Source: Eucommia ulmoides
Taxonomy: Eukaryota; Streptophyta; Magnoliopsida; Garryales; Eucommiaceae
Assembly (NCBI GenBank): GCA_016647705.1
Contig: CM028333.1
Span: forward strand, 19,775,743-19,839,742
Reading direction: 5' to 3'
Length of the DNA stretch: 64,000 bases
The notes under the pieces are model-generated. The model did not search any database and had not been told where the DNA came from. It saw nothing but the letters and a program-made list of their open reading frames with translations. Below are positions 10,359-20,575 of this stretch, in pieces. Position 1 is the first letter of the stretch, and each line of letters opens with the position of its first letter. The position numbers and the translations under genes are program-made.

Positions 10359-12764
10359 CTATCCTTCCCCGGAAGCACCTTCGACGCCCACAACGTCGAT
10401 GTTGGTGTCTTCATCACCCTCGACTTCCTCACCACCAGCATCTTCAGCACCGGCCTCACGAGCTGGAACCTCGGCAGCCCCTTCAACCGGCCGCTCCACC
10501 GCTAGCTCGCCATACTGAGAAAATTCTATCCCAACACCCGAGCAGTCGAACTCCGGATGGTGGCGCTGAAGGTAGCAAATCGTGGCCTTGTGCCCATCAT
10601 CCATGAATTCGGCAGCAAGCTTGTACTTTAGATTCTCAAATTCTTTCCCGGATTTATAATCCTCAACGGCTTTCTACTCTGCCCGACGGATGGCCTTTCC
10701 CCTCTGTTGCTCTTCTTTCTTCAGTCTCCTCTCCAGCTCCTCAACCCTCTTCTCCAAGTGCACCTTCTGCCTCTCAAAGTCGTCCCGTTCTTTGGTCATG
10801 AGGATGTGCCTGGCTTGTAGGCCCTGATGGGCCTGGGCGGCAAGCTGAAGGTCGTCCGTCAAGCGGTTCACCTTTGCCTCGGCAACATTCTTCTCGGATC
10901 TCAGCATGGCCTCCTCCATGGCACTCTTCGAGATTCGGTCAAAAACCACAGACATTCGAAGCATGTACTACGTGAGAAAGGGAATGTCATCACACTTAGA
11001 AAATTTTAGCCATAAAATGCGAAGCAGAAAGTAAAAGTGTGAGAAAGTGTTACCGAGACTTGGTCACAGATGGCCTGGCGCATCAGGTTACCGGTGCTCT
11101 CCCCCTCCATAAGTTATTTATCATTGGGAGGCGTCATGCGACGGAAATAGCCCGGCATCACCTCCGGGCTCTTCAGTAGTGCACGATCGGCCGGCGACCC
11201 AGTGTTCGCCACCCCAAAGAAAGATCTATCCACTGTCAGCTCGGATGACGCCCCGGGCACAAACCTTGCTCTTTTCGAGGACTTGTGCCTCTTGTGCTTT
11301 CCCTCGTGAGCTTTCCTCTTCCCCTTGTCAGAACGGCAAGGAGAAGAATCACTGCTCAAGGTTTGCATGGATTGCCGGGATCCCGACTTGGATTGGGGCG
11401 TGTCCCGGATAACCACGCCCGGCAGGGCGGGTGAGCGACTCCTGGCTGGCGTCCCGGGAAGCCGTGTGGGTTCCTTCTCTGCTTTCTTCGCCTCGGCAGC
11501 TTCCTTCGCCTTTTTCTCCAGAAGCTTCTGTACTACCATTGCCTTGTCCATAGATGCAATATTCAATAAGATTTTTAGAAATTCTTTTGTCCAGGCCGGC
11601 AGCATCCGGTTCTATACAAGGATATCTGCGTGAATTAAGCGTAACACGCGTAAAATTACCAAGTATGGACAATTAACATAGCAGAAAATTCCTTACCGTT
11701 GTCCGAATCAAGAAAGAAATCGGGTATGGTAGAGACATTCGGCGGAGAAAACCAGAAGGCTAAAAATAGCAGAGAAGCGATTAGGGTGTTCACGTCCTTA
11801 AAGGCAGTCCTCAAGACCTTGTCTCTCTGCTCGGCTCTGGTCTTTTCTTCTTGGGCGTCTTCTTAGCTGCAGAAATTCACGAAAACAAGGGTATTAATGC
11901 ATAGGTAATAAGTAAAGCCCAAAAAACCAAAAACTTCCCTTAAGGGGCCGCAGCCTTACCAACTTTTTCCCATTCCATCTGGAGGGGATACCTTCCTTCT
12001 TCTTCCAGGCCAGATTGCCAATCGCTACCTTCGATATAGAAGAACTGGGGCTTCCATCGATGAATGGAAGAGTCCAGGTCCTTCAGGAAAGTTGACCTGG
12101 ACGAAATATAACACCACCCAGCGCCCCGGGGGAGTGGCTTGAGGAAGAACAGAGCCCTGAAGAGCTCAATGCTTGGCTCGAGTCCCTCGACCCGGAAGAT
12201 AATATACGAAGCCACCAGGGCACTCATACCATTCAGAGCAATTTGTGACAGACACAAATGATACTCCTCACAGATGGCCCTGATCCACCAGTGGAGGGGA
12301 AAGCGAAGGCTCGCCTCCAGCTGTTTCCTATAGACTGTCATAAATCTAGCTGGTGGCATACAGGCCCGATCGTCGGGCCTAAGAACAAGTGTCATGACCT
12401 CATCTGGGATGAAGAATTTGCTCCGGCAGGAGAGCACGGCTTCCTCGGTCATAGTTGTTTTGATTTTCCAAACCGGACTCGAGGGCGAAACTTTTATGAA
12501 CAATTTCTCTGGCCCGACGTTGCGCACCTCATTTTCACAAAGCAACTTGGGAATGGAGACGCCGATATGGATCTCCACCACTGTGACGGGTTCGGGAGGG
12601 ACCCAGACCCCAGCGTCAAGTGATGTAGATGCCCCACCACTCTCGTTGGCACGGCTCACCACGAATGCACGGTCTTCCAGGCATGATTGGATAGCACCGC
12701 TCGTTTTGTTGATCCTGGCCATAGCGCTTGAGGAGACGTCTCCCGAAGCAGGACGCCTCTCCAC
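10359..12764 (-). pseudogene. Antisense multi-exon gene of the Tat element
   Basis: On the strand opposite pol, open segments follow in order and splice plausibly. Exon 1 runs 12764 to about 11960. It encodes a globular part with FFIPDEVMTLVLRPDD, FPLHWWIRAICEEY and a stretch resembling the 'putative gypsy type transposon' family (Transposase_28-like). Its donor is G/GTAAGG at 11960. A middle part (about 11605-11055) is Lys/Glu-rich with a nuclear-localisation-like KGKRKAHEGKHKRHKSSKRA; its donor is GTAACA near 11053. The third part (about 10970-10359) is a coiled coil (ERDDFERQKVHLEKRVEELE) ending in a conserved block and an acidic tail. One in-frame stop follows PPNDK (near 11114) and one follows RRAE (near 10674), so this copy is broken. 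Such antisense ORFs are known in Tat elements; their role is not known to me. Confidence 0.7.
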
Positions 12765-13142
12765 CCTGAATTGAGAGGAGCTGGAAGACGACCGGTCCGA
12801 GGAGCTGGACTCCGAGCTGTTAGCAGAGCCAGACGTCGAAAAATAAGAGTAAGAAGGGGATCCCTACATTTTGTTCGGACACAAAAAAGACAGAAAAAAG
12901 AAGTACCAATACCGGGGAGGAAGAATGGGCTCTGGATTTTACGCAAATGCCAAATGAAAGGTAGGGGCCACCATTTATAAAAGGATGGTGTGCCCAGACG
13001 AAAGGTCGCAAAGGCCAATGGCTGTGGATGCCTTGGTTTAAATGCCGCTGCCATGTGGCACCCATCCAACGATGGTGGCATGGCCTATCACACGATTCAG
13101 AAGAAGGGGGCACGTGTGGCGTATTTTGTCACGTGTGAGGGG
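12765..13142. other. Spacer before the tandem array; promoter region of the antisense gene
   Basis: GC-rich sequence between the antisense start codon and the first tandem repeat. Because the antisense gene begins at 12764 on the minus strand, its promoter should lie here and in the array. No clear TATA box was seen, although TTTATAAA occurs near 12975. Confidence 0.4.
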
Positions 13143-15560
13143 GAAGGCTCTCAAACTTCCCACCCCCAAAAAATTATAAGGCATGCAAATGGCCGAGCTC
13201 ACGACCCTACGGGCTCTCAGCTCTGACAAAATCAAAAGGGGGAAGTCTCTCAAACTTCCCACCCTCCAAAAAATTCTAAGGCATGCAAAATGGCCGAGCT
13301 CACGACCCTACGGGCTCTCAGCTCGGACAAAATCAAAAGGGGGAAGGCTCTCAAACTTCCCACCCTGCAAAAAATTCTAAGGCATGCCAATGGCTGAGCT
13401 CACGACCCTACGGGCTCTCAGCTCGGACAAAATCAAAAGGGGGAAGGCTCTCAAACTTACCACCCTCCAAAAAATTTTAAGGCATGCCAATGGCCGAGCT
13501 CACGACCCTACGGGCTCTCAGCTCGGCTACTTTCAGAAAGGGGGAAGGCTCTCAAACTTCCTACCCTGCAAAAAATTCTAAGGCATGCAAATGGCCGAGC
13601 TTATGACCCTACGGGCTCTCAGCTCGGACAAAATCAAAAGGGGAAAGGCTCTCAAACTTTCCACCCTGCCAAAAATTCTAAGGCACGCCAATGGCCGAGG
13701 TCACGACCCTACGGGCTTTCAGCTCGGACAAAATCAAAAGGGGGAAGGCTCTCAAACTTTCTACTCTCCAAAAAATTTTAAGGCATGCCAATAGCTGAGC
13801 TCACGACCTTATGGGCTCTCAGCTTGGCCACTTTCAAAAAGAGGGAAGGCTCTCAAACTTCCCACCCTCCAAAAAATTCTAAGGCATGCAAATGGCCGAG
13901 CTCACGACCCTACGGGCTCTCAACTCAGACAAAATCAAAAGGGGGAAGGCTCTCAAACTTTCCACTCTGCAAAAAATTCTAAGGCATGCCAATGGCCGAG
14001 CTCACGACCCTACGGGCTCTCAGCTCGGACAAAATCTAAAGGGGGAAGGCTCTCAAACTTCCCACTCTCCAAAAAAATTTAAGGCGTGCCAATGGCCGAG
14101 CTCACAACCCTACGGGCTCTCAGCTCGGCCACTTTCAGAAAGGGGGAAGGCTCTCAAACTTCCCACCCTGCAAAAAATTTTAAGGCATGCAAATGGCCGA
14201 GCTCACGAGCCTACGGGCTCTCAGCTCGAACAAAATCAAAAGGGGAAAGGCTCTCAAACTTCCCACCCTGCAAAAAATTCTAAGGCATGCCAATGGCCGA
14301 ACTCACGACCCTATGGGTTCTCAGCTCGGACAAAATCAAAAGGGGGAAGGCTCTCAAACTTCCTACCCTCTAAAAACTTTTAAGGCATGCCAATGGCCGA
14401 GCTCACGACCCTATGGGCTCTCAGCTCGGCCACTTTCAGAAAGGGGGAAGGCTCTCAAACTTCCCACCCTCAAATAAATTCTAAGGCATGCAAATGGCCG
14501 AGCTCACGACCCTACGGGCTCTTAGCTCAGACAAAATCAAAAGGGAGAAGGCTCTCAAACTTTCCACCCTGCAAAAAATTCTAAGGCATGCCAATGGCCG
14601 AGCTCACGACCCTACGGGCTCTCAACTCGGACAAAATCAAAAGGGGGAAGACTCTCAAACTTCCCACTCTCCAAAAAAATTTAAGGCATGTCAATGGCCG
14701 AGCTCACGACCCTACGGGCTTTCAGCTCGGCCACTTTCAGAAAGGGGGAAGGCTCTCAAATTTCCTACCCTCCAAAAAATTCTAAGGCATACAAATGGTC
14801 GAGCTCACGACCCTACGGGCTCTCAGCTCAGACAAAATCAAAAGGGGGAAGGCTCTCAAACTTTCCACCCTGCAAAAAATTCTAAGGCATGCCAATGGCC
14901 GAGCTCACGACCCTACAGGCTCTTAGCTCGGACAAAATCAAAAGGCGGAAGGCTCTCAAATTTCCTACCCTCCAAATTTTTTTTAAGGCATGCCAATGGC
15001 CGAGCTCACGACCCTATGGGCTCTCAGCTCGGCCACTTTCAGAAAGGGGAAAAGCTATCAAACTTCCCACACTCCAAAAAATTCTAAGGCATGCAAATGG
15101 CCGAGCTCACGACCCTACGGGCTCTCAGTTCAGACAAAATTAAAAGAGGGAAGGCTCTCAAACTTCCCACCCTGCAAAAAATTCTAAGGCATGCCAATGG
15201 CCGAGCTCACGACCCTACGGGTTCTCAGCTCGGACAAAATCAAAAAGGGAAAGGCTCTCAAACTTTCCACCCTCCAAAAAATTCTAAGGCATGCAAATGG
15301 TCGAGCTCACAACCCTACGGGCTCTCAGCTCGGACAAAATCAAAAGGGGGAAGGCTCTCAAACTTTCCACCCTGCAAAAAATTCTAAGGCATGCCAATGG
15401 CCGAGGTCACGACCCTACGGGCTCTCAGCTCGGACAAAATCAAAATGGAGAAGGCTCTCAAACTTCCCACCCTCCAAAAGAAATCTAAGGCATGCAAAAT
15501 GGCCGAGCTCACGACCTTACGGGCTCTCAGCTCGGCTATTTTCAAAAAGTGGGGGCTCTC
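13143..15560 (+). repeat. 100-bp tandem array (about 24 copies) with D-D-F higher-order unit
   Basis: About 24 copies of a 100-101-bp unit run head to tail, each with GGCCGAGCTCACGACCCTAC followed by GGGCTCTCAGCTCGG. Two monomer classes exist. Class D has GACAAAATCAAAAGGGGG after that; class F has CCACTTTCAGAAAGGGGG. From copy 2 to copy 19 the order is strictly D-D-F, a 301-bp unit. A second marker (GCAAATGG or GCCAATGG) follows the same rhythm: first D has CAAAT, second D and F have CCAAT. The order breaks at copies 20-24 (D-D-D-D-F). The period is not a multiple of 3, so open frames that cross it are not genes. Tandem repeats between pol and the 3' LTR are typical of Tat elements and can seed satellite DNA. 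Confidence 0.92.
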
Positions 15561-15850
15561 TACCTTTTCACCATTGAAAAATTCAAAGGTAGTGACACTG
15601 ACCGACCTCACGACATGACGGTCTCTCAGCTTGGACAAAGTCCAAAGGGAGAAGGCTCACCCAAAAATAAAAAATAAATTCAAATTCACATTTGGCCAAG
15701 CTCACGACCCTACGGGCTCTCAGCTCGGCCACTTTCAATGAAGGGAAGGCTCTCTAACTTTTCACCCCCGCAGCATTCTACGGCGTGGATAGTGGCCGCA
15801 CTCATGACCTGACAGTCTCTCAGCTCCGCCAACATTTAACCCATGAACGG
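15561..15850 (+). repeat. Degenerate edge copies of the 100-bp array
   Basis: Three diverged units follow the homogeneous array: a D-like one near 15600 (CTCACGACATGACGGTCTCTC), an F-like one near 15690-15750, and a remnant near 15790 (CTCATGACCTGACAGTCTCTC). Greater divergence at the edge than in the core is what homogenisation by unequal exchange predicts. Confidence 0.75.
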
Positions 15851-16083
15851 ATCCAAATTCTCACTTACCACCACTGCTTCCGTCGTACTGCTGACCTGCC
15901 GAACAGAGGAAAATATCTTCTCATCAGCCTAGACTCTACTCTTTACCTTCTTTTTTACGGCCGTTTTTCTCCCCAGGGGTCCATGGTGTGCCACTTTCGT
16001 ATTTTGACCCCGATATCCTTCCCTCCTAATACTTACCTGCTCTTTCAAAATCCCGAGGCCGTCACGTTTCACTCCTGCCCTTG

Positions 16084-16099
16084 GGACTTGGGGGGCAAC
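16084..16099 (+). other. Polypurine tract of the Tat element
   Basis: GACTTGGGGGGCAAC lies directly before the TG that opens the 3' LTR. In LTR retrotransposons such a run primes plus-strand DNA synthesis. Its position against the TG end is what defines the LTR start here. Confidence 0.8.
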
Positions 16100-16127
16100 T
16101 GATATAGGGGAATCTCGTAAGGTATAT

Positions 16128-17855
16128 TGGTAGTGCGGGAAAAACACGCCACTACTTACACTCGTAAGTATACGTGGTCTAAAGTTTTAGTATAGTGTGA
16201 TCGTTAAGATTGGGTTATCGTATCCACAGGGATTGTTGTCGTTACTATCGAATACCGCGTTTGTCGTGACCTAATTTTATCTAGGCGAAAAATAAATGTA
16301 ATTAATTAATTAAACTAATACTAATATATCCTAAATTAACTACACTATTATGTTAATATGTTTTAGGGTGAAGAATTGTATAGGGATTAACGTATTTACA
16401 AATACGTGTTCGATTCCGATTTATTCCCTTTTACGTTGTTCGACCTATTTGACAACCTCGGTACATAAACTCCGCCGCCACCTCTTCCGAGTGTAAGATG
16501 GGAGAATACATGACTTCGAGTCAACGGAGAAGTCCCCCTCAACGTCTTAACGACCCTAGGTCACGTGAGTCTCGCCCAGTGTCATTGATTACACACAATC
16601 CAACTCCCTCCCGGGTTATTAGATCGTCACGTTGTATTTACCCTATTGACAATCTCCATTCTAAAACTCCCTCGCCACCTCTTCCGAGTGTAAGACGAGG
16701 GATATAACGCAACTTCGAGTCAATGAAGAGGTCCTACTCAATGTCGTAACGACCCTAGGTAGTGTGTGTCTTGCCCCACGTCATCGATTGTCCACGATTC
16801 AAACCCCGACCGGGTTATAGAATCGTGGCGTTTGTTTACCCTATTCCGAATTCGGGGTTTGTCAAAATCCCGTATTCTCCATTTATCAATCCAAGCATAA
16901 TAAACAAACAATACGATAAATACAATCAAACTACGAAGAACAATCACAAACGAAACACCGAAATCATCTAAACAACGTATTTATAAATATTAGGTTAATC
17001 CCTACTATAATCCATATTTAACTCGGGGCCATGGCCGCATATACAATGAAATAACGAGCTAAATATGCTCACATGCTCCTAAGATAAAGAAATAAGAAAA
17101 AACGATCGAAGAACTTAGCCTCGTCCGAAGATAAACCACTAAGAACGCTCCACGATCGATTCACCGTCTTCTCCATTTCGGGATGCGAGCTCCACCACTA
17201 AAATTCCTAACCCTTGGCTTAACTATAGCCTAAGGGGCTAAAAAATACAAGAGAGATGAGAGAGGTGCGGCCAAAGGGGAGGAGAGGGGATATTTATAGC
17301 AAAAATATCCTAAAAATATCTAAAAATATCTCAAGACTGTGCAGGGCAAATCCGCCTAGGCGAAAATTCCACCGCCTAGGCGGAGTTAGGTCGGTTAAGT
17401 CTGATCTCCTAGGCGGTGAAGTAGGCGGTGGACTGGAGAACATTCTGTTGAAATTTTTCCTAAGCGAAGAAAACTTCGCTTAGGCGAGCGGCTGTCAGTA
17501 GCCCTTCTTCGTCCTCTGCTGGATTTCCGCCTAAGCGGTAGAATTTTCGCTCAGGCGGTCGTCCGTCAGTAACATTTTGCTCTTCTCTACATTTTCACCG
17601 CCTAGGCGGTGGTCTGGACGCCTAAGCAGTGGGCCTGTTTCATCTTTTAGCCTCCGAGCTTGTTTATATACCGTAACTTCGAATCGCTTTGGTTCGATCT
17701 CATCGTTTTAGCTCCAGTTTTCTATCTTTTTAACCCACACACCTGAGTTATACAAAAAGTATGAAAACTAATTAAAAAATAATAAAAATAACTATAAACA
17801 TATTCGAAAACTAACCAATCCGAATTGGAAATAGATAGGTTTTTCACACCTATCA
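16128..17855 (-). mobile_element. Solo LTR of the LARD family inserted in the Tat LTR
   Basis: Read on the minus strand this 1728-bp unit begins TGATAGGTGTGAAAAACC and ends GCACTACCA. It matches the LTRs of LARD-1 and LARD-2 along its length, including the U5 phrases around CCTGTGGATACGATA and CGATCACACTATACTAAA. No internal region or primer site accompanies it. Flanking 5-mers are TATAT (16123-16127) and TACAT (17856-17860), a target duplication with one mismatch. Solo LTRs arise by recombination between the two LTRs of one element. GC-rich palindromes lie at 17352-17362, 17372-17383, 17527-17538 and 17598-17609. Confidence 0.85.
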
Positions 17856-18226
17856 TACATCACGGGGTCAAAAATTCACCCAATCATAGAAGAGCGGTCG
17901 GGATAAGAGCTAAAAACCCCTCAGTACCGAGCTGAGGTGTCCCCCAACCGAATTGAGGGTCGTCTCAGTGAAGAAATCAGGACCGGCAAGCTGAGGTCCG
18001 ACCTTTCGAACTGACGATCTGCGGCACCCTTTGCTCGCCACCTCAGCACTCGGGAGTTCGCCAAGCCGTTGTGAGGCCTTGGCCCATAGGCCTCCAATTA
18101 TGGGCTCAAAAGCTAGCCCAGGCAATTAGAGGGCTAACCTGTCTGCTCATTAGTTGTCCAACAGATTATGTTAATTAACCTGAGCTAGCCCCCCTAATTT
18201 CGCGGTGCTAAACAGGTATTGACGCC

Positions 18227-18234
18227 TATAAATA
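18227..18234 (+). promoter_or_regulatory. TATA box of the Tat LTR
   Basis: TATAAATA in the 3' LTR, with GC-richer sequence upstream, is in the position expected for the retrotransposon promoter. Transcription from a 3' LTR would run into 18511 and beyond. Confidence 0.6.
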
Positions 18235-18510
18235 CACCGGGGCACCTACTGCCTAATGGTATGTGACTACTACTGAACTTAATATATATTTTCAACTCTC
18301 CACCCCGGAATACTTACTCTTACGCCGGAGGGACTTTACTGGGGATAACCTCGATGGGTCTTTGTGCAGGTTCTTGGAGCAGAAGAGTGGAGCTCAGCTC
18401 GGAGATCGTCACCACCCCTGAACTCAACCAGCTGCAACACTAGTGGTCGTCTTGTGTCCCAGATATCCTTCCAGACCACACTGTTGACCAGCCACCACTT
18501 TTTGGCATCA

Positions 18511-20088
18511 ACAAAGAATATGAAAAATTTAAAAATAGAAAACAAAAAAATAAAATAAAAATAGAAAAGAAAAATACATTTTATATAAGAGAGAGAAAGA
18601 AAGAGGGGAGGGGGGGAGGGGGAGATGAGAGTTAGAGAGGGAGAAGAAGAAAAAGAAGAAGGGGTGGAAGTGACTGACGGGTGAAAGAGTGGTAGAGTTG
18701 GCCCTAAAATGTCCAAAGTAAAATTAAGAAATGTGGTCCTTTAATGTAATTTTTTAAAAGCTTCATTATTTTTCTATCCGAAAGTGAAATCCTGACCTTT
18801 GGAAACTCATTCTGTTGTGCTGATAATTAAGTTAATGGCCATTCCTTTCCTATCTTGTCTGGTAATCCGGCCTTCTCTTCAGCTAGCCGACTAAGACTAA
18901 AAGGCCCATCCTCTTGCATCCCTTTTAGCTAAAAAAATAAGGTCACGCTCTATTTTTTCAAAGTCCTGGGTGTTTCTTGGTAAATGAGCTCCTAACTCGA
19001 CAAGTGAGTGTGGATTAGAAATTTTTGAATTGCTCTATTGTGACCAACGAGAAGAAGAAACTATTGTTTCTTTCCTATCTTATCTTGTCCAGTACTCCAG
19101 CCTTCTCTTCTTATGAATTTGGTTTCGACCTCTTGTTTTCCTGGCCAAACTTGCCAGGAAGAGGGTTCTAAATCTTGTGCTTGCTCTCTAAACCCTCAAA
19201 GAAGGATGGCACCAGAAAAATATTAATAGTCAATCAGACCGCTCCTGATGTTCAAACTAGTCATTAATGGTCGGCTTCATTAAGGAAAAAAATAAAATAG
19301 AGAAACTCCCGAATATTTGGCGGTCTCAAATGTTTTGATATCAATTAATATAATAATTGAATCATATTTGGCGGTCTCAAATGTTTCGATATCAATTAAT
19401 ATAATAATTGAATCAAATTTGATTTTTTTATTTTATTTAACATAATATATTAATAAAAATATTTTGAAACAAATAAATATAAGAAGTTTTTATTGTTTAG
19501 ACTGTATTTAAGAGTAAACGAAGAAAAAAAAATAAACAAATGGTTTCTTTGACCAAGAGACCAATCCGCATAAACAGTTTATAATTTGACCCTCAACGAT
19601 TACAGAAATGAATGGATGGATGTTCATACCTTTGCGTGATTTACAGATGTTTGAAATGGAAATGACTCAATCTTTCCATTTTGTGCCATATGTTTCTTTC
19701 TTTCCTCAAATGCCTCACAACTCATCTCTCTCGCATAGGGTTTCATCAAAGAGGATCCAATGCCTTACTACCATAGATCAGATCGAGAGAAGGCAACGGC
19801 GACAATCATAGATCGGATATTGAATAGCAATGACATAACTATAATCAGCGACGGTTATGACCGAAACGGCGATCGAATCTGCTGGAACGACGATCTGATG
19901 GACTGTTATGTTCTCTGCAACCAATATCAGCATCGATTATAGCCGAATGACAATCGAATCTTGTCAATTGGTCGAACAATGATCGAATCTGGTGGAAGGC
20001 CTCTATTAAACGACAATCGAAACTCTCCTGAACACCTCCATCGACGAGATCCAGCCGCACTGATGAAATGCACAATGGATGAAACGAC
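18511..20088. other. Spacer, no gene recognised
   Basis: Mostly AT-rich. It contains a purine tract of GA/GGA repeats at about 18580-18665, and GC-balanced text at 18840-19200 without a convincing reading frame. Short open frames near 19600-20110 match nothing I recognise. Confidence 0.5.
19313..19414 (+). repeat. 51-bp direct repeat, two copies
   Basis: ATATTTGGCGGTCTCAAATG followed by about 31 AT-rich bases occurs at 19313 and again at 19364. Only one clear base difference (TTTTGAT against TTTCGAT) was seen, so the duplication is recent. Confidence 0.85.
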
Positions 20089-20575
20089 TGTTGGTTTTTA
20101 GCTTGTTTTTTTAACATTGGTGGGCTAACATTTTATTAATAATCGTGTGTGAAGTTTGTTTTCAAACTTGATGGCTCACATATGTTTTGTGGGAGAAATT
20201 TTTTTTAGTTGTCATTGTTGACCATGAAAACATGGCGCAAACCTCCTCTATAAATAGAGGCCATGAGCTTTGAAGATAGGAGATCCCTCAAGATGTAGAG
20301 AGCATCTTACTAATTGTGGAGGTGTATAGAAAATTTCAAATAGGAATTTTGTGTGCTCATACTCAAAGAGAGTGTATTTGTTGAGAGAGATTTTTGGGGA
20401 GATTTTGTTGTTAGTTCCTGAGTTTAAGAACTTGTCTCATTTTGTATAATTTTTTTCATATTAGTAAAACCATTCGTTGTTCTTCACCCGTGGAGGTAAG
20501 TAAGTTGTGATGAATCACGTTATATCTTGTGTCCTTTTTTTGTATTTGCCATTTTCTTCGTTTTCGAGCACAACA
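20089..20575 (+). mobile_element. Copia-type solo LTR
   Basis: A roughly 490-bp unit starts TGTTGGTTTTTAGC and ends GCACAACA. It has a TATA box (TATAAATA, 20249-20256) and the downstream phrase TTCTTCACCCGTGG with ATCACGTTATATCTTGTGTC, which resembles the R/U5 end of plant copia LTRs. No primer site follows and no polypurine tract precedes, so it stands alone. The flanking 5-mers ACGAC and ACGTT match only in part, so the exact ends are not certain. Confidence 0.6.

Larger units (their letters stand above)
5546..18510 (+). mobile_element. 5'-truncated Ty3/gypsy retrotransposon, Tat lineage
   Basis: From left to right: the C-terminal end of gag, protease, reverse transcriptase, RNase H, a second archaeal-type RNase H, integrase, a long post-pol region with an antisense gene, a 100-bp tandem array, a polypurine tract and a 3' LTR. 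The extra RNase H, a downstream antisense ORF and a repeat-filled 3' untranslated region are known features of the plant Tat lineage. The 5' LTR, primer site and most of gag are missing at the junction with copia-1. Pol has several stops and frameshifts, so the copy is dead. Its base composition is clearly more GC-rich than the neighbouring DNA. Confidence 0.9.
16100..18510 (+). repeat. 3' LTR of the Tat element, split by a solo LTR
   Basis: The LTR starts TGATATAGGGG after the polypurine tract. It is interrupted at 16127 and resumes at about 17861 with CACGGGGTCAAAAATTCACC. It ends near TTTTTGGCATCA at 18510, giving matching TGAT...ATCA ends. Without the insertion its length is roughly 680 bp. 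A TATA box (TATAAATA, 18227-18234) marks the promoter. No matching 5' LTR is in the window, so the right end is inferred from sequence style rather than from comparison. Confidence 0.75.

Noticed and set aside
12394-12774. Plus-strand open frames opposite the antisense gene (also 12258-12623)
   Set aside because: The minus strand has splice sites and continuous protein character across exons; the plus-strand frames are shadows.
13183-15618. Many overlapping plus-strand open frames with MQMAELTTLRALSSDKIKRG-like repeated peptides
   Set aside because: They are translations of the 100-bp array. The 100/101-bp period rotates through all three frames and gives the same peptides in each, with no start context or domain. 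Not a repeat protein.
13143-15850. CRISPR-like array
   Set aside because: The units are contiguous, 100 bp long, and have no unique spacers; the context is a plant retrotransposon.
18336-18716. Minus-strand open frame rich in Ser, Phe and Leu
   Set aside because: It reads through the GA-rich tract at 18580-18665, which yields a low-complexity peptide; no domain and no codon-use signal.
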